Source: Chloroflexota bacterium | GTDB taxonomy: Bacteria > Chloroflexota > Anaerolineae > J036 > Brachytrichaceae | Direction: 5' to 3' | NCBI GenBank assembly: GCA_023488685.1 | Contig: JAMDDR010000074.1 | Span: 1 to 37,738, forward strand | Length of the DNA: 37,738 bases | In this document: piece after piece, positions 15,834-23,182 of the stretch | Layout of the letters: every line of letters begins with the position of its first letter | How positions within the stretch are numbered: position 1 is the stretch's first letter | Notes under the pieces: generated by a model | Seen by the model: only the letters and a program-made list of their open reading frames with translations | What the model was told of the DNA's origin: nothing | Databases searched by the model: none | Made by a program: the position numbers and the translations under genes

Positions 15834-17222
15834 ATGTTGACACTTGATGATATCAGGAAGCTACTCGCCGCCGGACCTGGACCTCGGATTGAGGTATTGA
15901 CCCCTTCGATGGCCACAACCGAGCGGATGGCTCGTGCGTTGGTATCGCTCGCCAACACACAAGGTGGCATCCTGATCGTTCCACTCAACGGGCCAAAAGC
16001 GCGCGCAACCCCCACACCCGTGGATCCCGCCGAGTTACGCGACCGGGCCATGCAAGCCGCATTATTGGCCGAACCCCGCTTGATCATTCCACTGCCTTAC
16101 CTGCTACATTCTGCCACCCAGGCGCCGCCAGAGGCCCTCGTGATGGAAGTTCCCGGTGGGTTACCACACGCTTACAGCCTGGATGGACGCTATCTCACCC
16201 GCCATAACGCCCGTATCACCATCCTGTCCGCCAGAACCCTGCGCGAGTTACTGATCATCCGTGGAGAAGGCTCTTGGGAATCCATAACGCCCAGCGGCAG
16301 CAGTCGTGATGATCTTGATTGGTCGAAGGCGGAAACCTACGCTTCCAACGCCATGAGTGTAGGCGAACCAACCGTCGAGGACCTGCTGCTCCGGCGCGGC
16401 TGTATCGTGCGCCAGGGTAAAAAGATAAGACCCACCTATGCCGGATTGCTTCTATTCGGCAAACAACCTCAACGATGGGTGCGCGGCGCTGAAGTGTTGG
16501 CAGTGCGCTTCAACGGCACGTCGATGGATGACGTGTTTACACGACAAACCATCAGCAGCACGTTGCCAGAACAGCTCCGCCGCGCCGAGCTTTTTATGAT
16601 CGAGAATCTCAGCCAGCGAGCGCGGATCGGCGCCTGGCAACGCAGTGATGAGGCACCCTATCCACCTGGTGTGCTGCGCGAGGCCGTGGTCAATGCGATC
16701 GCCCACCGCGATTATCGCCTCACGGGCAGCCAGATACATATTTTGATGTTCTCCGATCGTGTTGAGGTACGCAGCCCCGGCAGACTACCAGGTCATGTCA
16801 CACTCAAGAACCTGCTGCACGAGCGCTACTCTCGTAACGAGGCGCTGGTACAGGTTCTGTCCGACATGGGCTTTATCGAGCGTCTGGGTTATGGCATCGA
16901 CCGCATGGTGCGTACGATGAAGGAGCGCGGCCATCAACCACCCAAGTTTGATGAAACGGACGCAGGCTTCAGTGTGACGCTATTCGCCAAAACTTCACTA
17001 CCCTCAAGCGTGGATTCGTTGCCGCAATCCGGTCAAACCCAGCGTATTGAAAAAATGCTGGCGTTCCTAAAAAGCAACGGGCGCATTACCAACCGCGATT
17101 ACCAGGACCTGTGTCCCGATGTCAGCCCGGAATCATTGCGCCGTGATTTCGTCGACATGGTTGAGCGAGGCATCATCATGCGTGTCGGCGACAAACGCGG
17201 CACCTATTACATCTTAAAGTAA
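15834..17222 (+). CDS. AlbA_2 (Schlafen-type) plus HATPase_c_4 ATP-binding protein
   Basis: This 462-residue protein has three parts. An N-terminal AlbA_2-like domain (about 10-150) is marked by MARALVSLANTQGGILIVPL. A GHKL ATPase-like domain follows (about 260-380), with LREAVVNAIAHRDY, DRVEVRSPGRLPG, RNEALVQVLSDMGFIERLGYGIDRM. A C-terminal winged-helix segment (about 405-462) has GRITNRDYQDLCPDVSPESLRRDF. This architecture is often annotated as RecG-related transcriptional regulator, although it has no helicase motifs. Nucleotide-dependent regulation of transcription or nucleic-acid binding is inferred. It starts 45 bp after the lamin-tail-like gene. Confidence 0.82.
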   Translation: MLTLDDIRKLLAAGPGPRIEVLTPSMATTERMARALVSLANTQGGILIVPLNGPKARATPTPVDPAELRDRAMQAALLAEPRLIIPLPYLLHSATQAPPEALVMEVPGGLPHAYSLDGRYLTRHNARITILSARTLRELLIIRGEGSWESITPSGSSRDDLDWSKAETYASNAMSVGEPTVEDLLLRRGCIVRQGKKIRPTYAGLLLFGKQPQRWVRGAEVLAVRFNGTSMDDVFTRQTISSTLPEQLRRAELFMIENLSQRARIGAWQRSDEAPYPPGVLREAVVNAIAHRDYRLTGSQIHILMFSDRVEVRSPGRLPGHVTLKNLLHERYSRNEALVQVLSDMGFIERLGYGIDRMVRTMKERGHQPPKFDETDAGFSVTLFAKTSLPSSVDSLPQSGQTQRIEKMLAFLKSNGRITNRDYQDLCPDVSPESLRRDFVDMVERGIIMRVGDKRGTYYILK

Positions 17223-17282
17223 GGCGCCAGTCCACATCTTTCCACCTGCCCATTTCATTGCACTTCTGCCAGGGTGGTGCCT

Positions 17283-17327
17283 CGCCTATATGGCGCTCCC
17301 GCCTACGTGGCGCCCTCGCCTATCCCC
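17283..17327 (+). repeat. 17-bp tandem repeat upstream of mutS
   Basis: CGCCTATATGGCGCTCC (17283-17299), CGCCTACGTGGCGCCCT (17300-17316) and a partial third copy CGCCTATCCCC lie head to tail. It is in the 205-bp spacer before mutS. No function is evident. Confidence 0.6.
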
Positions 17328-17353
17328 ATGCACCAGCATTACAATGCATCCGC

Positions 17354-17431
17354 ATGAGCGAGACCAAGCACAAAGACTCTCCACACGCCATCGAAGCGTG
17401 GGATGATCAACCTCAGCGTGAAGACACATGA
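17354..17431 (+). CDS. Possible 25-codon leader ORF overlapping mutS start
   Basis: A 25-codon frame begins with ATG at 17354 and ends with TGA at 17429-17431, which overlaps the mutS ATG as ATGA. The predicted peptide is short, charged and soluble (starts MSETKHKDSP, ends PQREDT). It has no clear ribosome site of its own, and mutS also lacks a good one, so translational coupling through this frame is possible. It could equally be chance. Confidence 0.3.
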   Translation: MSETKHKDSPHAIEAWDDQPQREDT

Positions 17432-20064
17432 GTCAGTCATCCAGTGATACGACGCCAATCCGGCGCCAATATCTTGAGCTAAAGCGCAAGTATTCGGACT
17501 GCATTCTCTTCTTCCGGCTCGGCGACTTCTATGAAACTTTTGACGGCGACGCCGAACTGGTTGCACGGGAACTCGACATCGTTCTTACGGGGCGAACGGT
17601 TGGCAAGGACACGCGCGTCCCAATGGCGGGAGTTCCTTATCACGCCGTCGAAGCCTACCTGGCACGCCTGATCGAGCGTGGTTACCGCGTAGCCATTGCC
17701 GAACAATTGGGTACTGAAGCGATCAACGGCCTGGTCCCTCGCGAAGTGCGGCGTGTCGTCACGCCCGGCACCGTTGTCGAACCCAGTATGCTGGATGCGG
17801 ATCGCGCCAGCTACCTCGCAGCCATCTGCATGGGAGACCCGGGCAACGAAGAACACAGCGTGCGTGCGTACGGAATGGCCTATTGCGACATCACCACGGG
17901 TGAATTTTGGACCACCCAGGTGGAAGGAGACATCGAACTGGAGCGCGAATTTGCGCGTATCCAGCCGCGCGAGTTGCTCGTGCCAGAAACAGGCGCGTGG
18001 CGATCACATACCGGCGCCGAGACAGGTCTCCAGTCCCGTATCGCCAATCTCAAACCCACCACCCTCCCCGCATACCGCTTTGAGTTGAGTTCAGCACGCC
18101 AGACGCTCCTCGGGCATTTCAAGGTAAGCACACTCGCCGGCTTCGACCTTGAAGATAAACCGCTGGCGCTGCGCGCAGCCGGGGCCATCCTTACCTACCT
18201 GAACGATACTCAGCCAAACGCGCTCAATCAGCTCACGGAGTTGCGCGTCTATTCCACCTCACAGTTCATGGGTCTCGATGCCGTCACGCGGCGCAACCTC
18301 GAACTCACGGAAGGCTTGCGCTCTCGCGCCAAGCATGGCTCGTTACTCGGCATCCTGGATAAAACACTCACGCCCATGGGTGCGCGCCTGATGCGCACCT
18401 GGGTGTCTCAGCCACTGCTCGACCCCGGCGGCATCGAGGAGCGATTGTCGCGCGTGGATGTCCTCTTTGCAAACAACCTGATGCGGGCGCAATTGCGTGA
18501 CGCGCTCAAGAATATGCCTGACCTGGAGCGGCTTACCAATCGCACCCTGAGCGGCATTGCCACGCCGAAAGACTTATTGAGCATGAAGGCTGCCGCCCAA
18601 CAGGCAATCACGATAAATAACTGGCGCGTCACCTCCGACGGAAAACCTGGTGTAGCCGAACAGCCGGCGGGCGGAGGCTTTAAACTGACGATGCCTGATC
18701 TGCAGCCTATCATCGAACTCGTCGAGTGTGCCATCAAGGACGATCCGGACGACGATGGTTTCATCAGACCTGGTTTTAGCGCCGAACTGGACGGCATTCA
18801 TCTGGCTGCACGGGATGCCAAGGTGTGGGTCGCCAACCTGGAACGGGTCGAGCGCGAGCGCACTGGCATCAAGTCGCTCAAAGTCGGCTACAACAAAGTG
18901 TTCGGTTATTACATCGAAGTGACTCATGCGAATACTGCTGCCGTGCCATCCGATTACATCCGGAAGCAAACGCTGACCAATGCTGAACGGTATATCACGC
19001 CACAGCTCAAAGAATATGAGACGTTGATTCTGAACGCAGATGAGCGCATCGCCGAGATCGAAGCACGTCTGCTAAAAGAGATAAACGACAACATCGCTTC
19101 GCATGGCAAGGCACTGCTCACCGCATCGCACATCATCGCCCGGCTCGACGTGGCCGCAGCGTTGGCCGAAACTGCCGCGCGCAATCATTACGTACGGCCG
19201 GTATTCAACGATACCGGCACGGTTCACATTACGGCCGGGCGGCATCCTGTTATCGAGCAGTTGATGAGTGAAATACCGTTCACGCCAAACGACACGCTGA
19301 TCGATCAAGATGCGCGTATCTTGATCGTCACTGGTCCGAACATGAGCGGCAAGAGCTCGTACATGCGCCAGGTGGCGCTGATCACGCTGATGGCACAGGT
19401 CGGGAGCTACGTGCCGGCGGAGGCTGCTTCTCTGACGCCTGTGGATCGTATCTTTACCCGCATCGGCGCTCAGGACGAACTAACCGCCGGCCAGAGCACA
19501 TTTATGGTGGAGATGGTCGAGGCAGCCAACATCCTGCGCCACTGCACGCCACACAGCCTGGTGATCCTGGATGAGATCGGCCGTGGCACCAGCACCTACG
19601 ATGGGCTCGCGATCGCGTGGAGCGTGATCGAATTCCTGCACAACCACCCCGATCGGCGCGCCATGACGCTATTTGCCACGCATTATCACGAGTTGATTCA
19701 ACTCGCAGACAAGCTGCCGCACGTGCGCAACTACAACGTGGCCGTGAGTGACGAAGGGGGCAGCATCGTTTTCCTGCACAAACTCATCCCCGGCGGCGCG
19801 GACCGCTCGTATGGCATCCACGTGGCGCAACTGGCGGGCCTCCCACCGGCCGTGGTACACCGCGCGCAGGATATCCTGAAACAACTGGAGGATGGCACGC
19901 TGCAGGTGCAGCAATCCCAGTTTAAGCCGGTCGAGCAGTTGCCGATGTTCGTGACAGAGCCACCCGCATTGGCAAAGCTAAAGGCCGTCGACCCGGACAC
20001 GTTGAGTCCGCTGGAAGCACTCAGCATATTGTATGAATTGAAGAAACTCGCAAAGAAACAATGA
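17428..20064 (+). CDS. mutS: DNA mismatch repair protein MutS
   Basis: MutS recognises base mismatches and small loops and recruits MutL in post-replicative repair. The 878-residue protein has the full MutS1 layout. The mismatch-binding motif FYE (34-36, within FFRLGDFYETF) contacts the mispair. Core and clamp regions follow, including VGYNKVFGYYIEVT and RKQTLTNAERYITPQLKEYE. The C-terminal ATPase has Walker A GPNMSGKS (636-643), VILDEIGRGTSTYDGLAIAW and ATHYHEL. MutL is not in the window. The stop codon overlaps the next gene as ATGA (20061-20064), which is an unusual partner. Confidence 0.98.
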   Translation: MSQSSSDTTPIRRQYLELKRKYSDCILFFRLGDFYETFDGDAELVARELDIVLTGRTVGKDTRVPMAGVPYHAVEAYLARLIERGYRVAIAEQLGTEAINGLVPREVRRVVTPGTVVEPSMLDADRASYLAAICMGDPGNEEHSVRAYGMAYCDITTGEFWTTQVEGDIELEREFARIQPRELLVPETGAWRSHTGAETGLQSRIANLKPTTLPAYRFELSSARQTLLGHFKVSTLAGFDLEDKPLALRAAGAILTYLNDTQPNALNQLTELRVYSTSQFMGLDAVTRRNLELTEGLRSRAKHGSLLGILDKTLTPMGARLMRTWVSQPLLDPGGIEERLSRVDVLFANNLMRAQLRDALKNMPDLERLTNRTLSGIATPKDLLSMKAAAQQAITINNWRVTSDGKPGVAEQPAGGGFKLTMPDLQPIIELVECAIKDDPDDDGFIRPGFSAELDGIHLAARDAKVWVANLERVERERTGIKSLKVGYNKVFGYYIEVTHANTAAVPSDYIRKQTLTNAERYITPQLKEYETLILNADERIAEIEARLLKEINDNIASHGKALLTASHIIARLDVAAALAETAARNHYVRPVFNDTGTVHITAGRHPVIEQLMSEIPFTPNDTLIDQDARILIVTGPNMSGKSSYMRQVALITLMAQVGSYVPAEAASLTPVDRIFTRIGAQDELTAGQSTFMVEMVEAANILRHCTPHSLVILDEIGRGTSTYDGLAIAWSVIEFLHNHPDRRAMTLFATHYHELIQLADKLPHVRNYNVAVSDEGGSIVFLHKLIPGGADRSYGIHVAQLAGLPPAVVHRAQDILKQLEDGTLQVQQSQFKPVEQLPMFVTEPPALAKLKAVDPDTLSPLEALSILYELKKLAKKQ

Positions 20065-21203
20065 ACAGCCTGTCACCAACCCTTGGAAATCTGTACCCGT
20101 TCGTTTCGGCCATCGCCGATCAAAACCAACCGGCCTTATCGTTCCTCAATCCCAACTTCAACGACCCGGCGACGTGGTCGGGGCAGGCGCGCACAAGACT
20201 GCTGGAGCTGTTGTGCTACCAGCCACCGTGTGTGCCGCTTGCGCCTGAGATTGTCGAAGTCACCGATTGCGGCGATCACATCCGCGAAAAGGTATATTTC
20301 AACAGCGCGCCGGCGTCACGCATCCCCGCGTACCTGCTGCGCCCCAAACCATCGCGCGCGCCTGCCCCTGCCATTGTGGCGTTGCACGATCATGGCGGGT
20401 TCTACCGTTATGGCAAGGGAAAGCTCGTAGAAATGGAGGGCGAGTCGCCTGATCTGACCGCGTTCAAACGCGAGTACTATTCCGGTCGCTCATATGCGAC
20501 TGAGTTGGCGCGGCACGGCTATGTGGTCATCGTGACCGACGCTTTTTACTTCGGCGAACGTCGCATCGACTTCACCACCATTGACCCCGAGTTGCATACC
20601 CGGCTGCAATCGCGGATCAGCACGCTCAATGAACAGGTTGATGCTTACCACGAGCAGTGCTCCGCCTTCGAGGAAGTCGTCGCGCGCCACATCATCGCCG
20701 CCGGCGCGACTTGGCTGGGGGTGCTGTCACACGATGACCGCACGAGTGTGGATTACCTGGTCACCCGGCCCGAGGTGGACCCTACTCGCATCGGATGCCT
20801 GGGCCTGTCGATGGGCGGACATCGCACCGATTACCTGGTCGCCACCGACCCGCGTATCAAAGCCGCGGTGAGCATCGGTTGGATGACCCATTGGAGAGAT
20901 CTGCTGCCTCATCACGTTCGTTCACACTCATGGGCGCAGTTTCTACCCGGCCTGGCGTCCAATTTTGAACTGAGTGACGTCATCTCGATCGGGATGCCAG
21001 CAGCGCTCTTCGTCCAGGAATGCGCACAGGACATGTTGTTTACGAAAGAGGGGATGCAGCGCGCCTGTGAGAAGATTGAGCAAGTCTACGCGAAGGCCAA
21101 CCTCGCCACACACTACCAATACCGCTTTTACGACGTCCCACACCAGTTCAATGCTGCCATGCAAGAGGATGCGTTCGCGTGGTTGGATCGTTGGTTGACG
21201 TGA
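20061..21203 (+). CDS. Alpha/beta hydrolase of the dienelactone/acetyl-xylan esterase-like group
   Basis: This 380-residue protein is an alpha/beta hydrolase. The nucleophile elbow is GLSMGG with Ser250. Asp324 (in QDMLF) and His361 (in DVPHQF) complete a likely triad, and ALHDHGGFYRYG is a probable oxyanion segment. An N-terminal extension and the FYFGERRIDF stretch match large, uncharacterised Abhydrolase_7-like proteins. It has no signal peptide and is likely cytoplasmic. It is translationally coupled to mutS through ATGA, and the ABC transporter starts 20 bp downstream. An esterase or deacetylase role is inferred; the substrate is unknown. Confidence 0.83.
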   Translation: MNSLSPTLGNLYPFVSAIADQNQPALSFLNPNFNDPATWSGQARTRLLELLCYQPPCVPLAPEIVEVTDCGDHIREKVYFNSAPASRIPAYLLRPKPSRAPAPAIVALHDHGGFYRYGKGKLVEMEGESPDLTAFKREYYSGRSYATELARHGYVVIVTDAFYFGERRIDFTTIDPELHTRLQSRISTLNEQVDAYHEQCSAFEEVVARHIIAAGATWLGVLSHDDRTSVDYLVTRPEVDPTRIGCLGLSMGGHRTDYLVATDPRIKAAVSIGWMTHWRDLLPHHVRSHSWAQFLPGLASNFELSDVISIGMPAALFVQECAQDMLFTKEGMQRACEKIEQVYAKANLATHYQYRFYDVPHQFNAAMQEDAFAWLDRWLT

Positions 21204-21223
21204 CACCTGGGAGTTGAAGTGTA

Positions 21224-23182
21224 ATGAGAATGCACGGTGGCGCATGGTGGTCGATGTTGAATGAGCGGCCGGAAAACCAGCCGCAGTTCAGTCGCAAAAC
21301 GCTAAAACGGGTATTGCGCTACGCAAACCCCTACTGGGGCATGATTGCCGGGATGCTGGCAGTCATTGCCGTCATTTCCGTCATTGAACTCATCCCCCCC
21401 CCGCTCGCTCGCGACCTGATCGACCATGCCATCCCGGAAAAGGATACCCCGCGCCTGGGCCTGCTCGCGCTCGGCATGGTGCTGATCCCGCTGTTAAGCG
21501 CGCTGATCGGTACATTGCAGCGCTGGCTGAGCTCGCGCGTCGGCGAAGGTATCATCTACGACCTGCGCTGTGAGATGTACGACCACATGCAGCGCATGTC
21601 GTTGCGTTTCTACACGTCGACGAAAACGGGTGAGCTGATGTCGCGTTTCAGCAACGACGTGGTTGGCGCGCAAAACGCCATCACGGGCACCATGGTCTCG
21701 GTCATCACGAACATCGTCACGCTCGTGTCCACACTCGCCATCATGTTGAGCATCGAATGGCGGTTGACCCTGGCTGCCTTGCTCGTGCTGCCATTGCTGT
21801 ACCTGCCGGCACGGCGCGCCGCGGGCATCCTGCGAGACATCTCGCGCAAGGCAATGGAACTGAACAGCCAGATGAACACACAGTTGAACGAGACGCTGAA
21901 CGTCTCGGGCGCGCTGCTCGTCAAGGTGTTTGGTCGCCAGCCGCGCGAACAGGAGCGCTTCGCGACGTCGGCGGCCGGCGTACGTGATATCGGCATCAAG
22001 CGTGCGCTGGTGGGCCGCTGGTTCTTCGTCGTTGCCGGCCTGGTAAGTTCGATCGGCAGCGCTGTGCTATTCTGGATCGGTGGGTACCTGGTCATCACGG
22101 GCGCGCTCAGTATCGGCACCATTGTCGCCTTCATCAGTTACCTGACGCGGCTGTACCAGCCGATCGTAGGACTGACCAATATCCAGGTGGACCTGGCGCA
22201 GTCCATGGTCAGTTTTGAGCGTGTGTTCGAATACCTGGACCTGCCCGTCGACATTCAGGATCGACCGGACGCGCTGCACCTCTCGCATGTGCGCGGCTCG
22301 GTGACGTTTGAGCATGTCTGGTTCAGTTATCGTGAAGGTGCAGTCTCACAGAGCGCCAGCGGCACGCAAGCCGGCGCGGCAAACAACGCCATGATGGGGG
22401 CCACACCAAATGGTCAAGCCGATGGGACAGTACCCGTTGCACAGTTGGGACGCCATTGGGCACTGGAGGATGTATCTTTCAATGTCCAACCCGGCCAACT
22501 GGTCGCGCTGGTCGGCCCGAGCGGCGCCGGTAAAACCACCATCTCCTATCTGCTGCCACGCCTGTATGAGCCGCAAAAAGGCCGCGTGTTGCTGGACGAA
22601 CGCGAACTGCGCGACCTGACCCAGTCGACCCTGGCGGAGCACATTGGGCTGGTCACACAGGAGACGTACCTGTTCCATGACTCCATCCGCAACAACCTGC
22701 TATACGCCAGTCCCGGCGCGACCGATGCGGCATTGGAGAGCGCCTGCCGGGCAGCCTATATCCACGATGTCATCATGACAATGCCACAAGGATATGACAC
22801 CATCGTAGGCGAACGCGGTTATCGACTGTCAGGCGGTGAAAAACAACGCATCGCACTGGCACGCGTGATCCTCAAGAATCCCAGCGTTCTCGTGCTCGAC
22901 GAGGCAACGTCGTCGCTGGACTCGCAGAGTGAGTACTACATCCAGCAGGCGCTCGATCGGTTGTTTGTCGACCGCACCAGCATCGTGATTGCCCACCGTC
23001 TGTCCACCATCCTGGCAGCCGACCTCATCCTTGTCTTCGATCACGGACACGTGATTGAGCACGGCAACCATCAACAGTTGCTGACCCAGGGTGGGATGTA
23101 TGCCAGGCTCTACGAAACGCAGTTCCGTGGGCTGGCCAAAGGGCGTGCACAGCTTACCTCGTTGGAATCAGCTCAACAGTGA
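21224..23182 (+). CDS. ABC exporter half-transporter (TMD-NBD) with an insert in the nucleotide-binding domain
   Basis: This 652-residue protein has the type-I exporter plan. Six membrane helices span about 38-330, followed by a nucleotide-binding domain. The NBD has Walker A GPSGAGKT (from 431), Q-loop VTQETYLFHDSIRNNLL, signature LSGGEKQRIALAR, Walker B VLVLDEATSSLD and H-loop IAHRLSTI. Between the A-loop Tyr369 (WFSY) and the next strand (WALEDVSF, from about 411) lies an unusual Gly/Ala/Ser/Asn-rich insert of about 36 residues (373-408). As a half-transporter it should homodimerise or pair with an unseen partner. GGGAG lies ten bases before the ATG. Its 3' end overlaps the convergent mannosidase by 29 bp. 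The substrate is unknown. Confidence 0.93.
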   Translation: MRMHGGAWWSMLNERPENQPQFSRKTLKRVLRYANPYWGMIAGMLAVIAVISVIELIPPPLARDLIDHAIPEKDTPRLGLLALGMVLIPLLSALIGTLQRWLSSRVGEGIIYDLRCEMYDHMQRMSLRFYTSTKTGELMSRFSNDVVGAQNAITGTMVSVITNIVTLVSTLAIMLSIEWRLTLAALLVLPLLYLPARRAAGILRDISRKAMELNSQMNTQLNETLNVSGALLVKVFGRQPREQERFATSAAGVRDIGIKRALVGRWFFVVAGLVSSIGSAVLFWIGGYLVITGALSIGTIVAFISYLTRLYQPIVGLTNIQVDLAQSMVSFERVFEYLDLPVDIQDRPDALHLSHVRGSVTFEHVWFSYREGAVSQSASGTQAGAANNAMMGATPNGQADGTVPVAQLGRHWALEDVSFNVQPGQLVALVGPSGAGKTTISYLLPRLYEPQKGRVLLDERELRDLTQSTLAEHIGLVTQETYLFHDSIRNNLLYASPGATDAALESACRAAYIHDVIMTMPQGYDTIVGERGYRLSGGEKQRIALARVILKNPSVLVLDEATSSLDSQSEYYIQQALDRLFVDRTSIVIAHRLSTILAADLILVFDHGHVIEHGNHQQLLTQGGMYARLYETQFRGLAKGRAQLTSLESAQQ

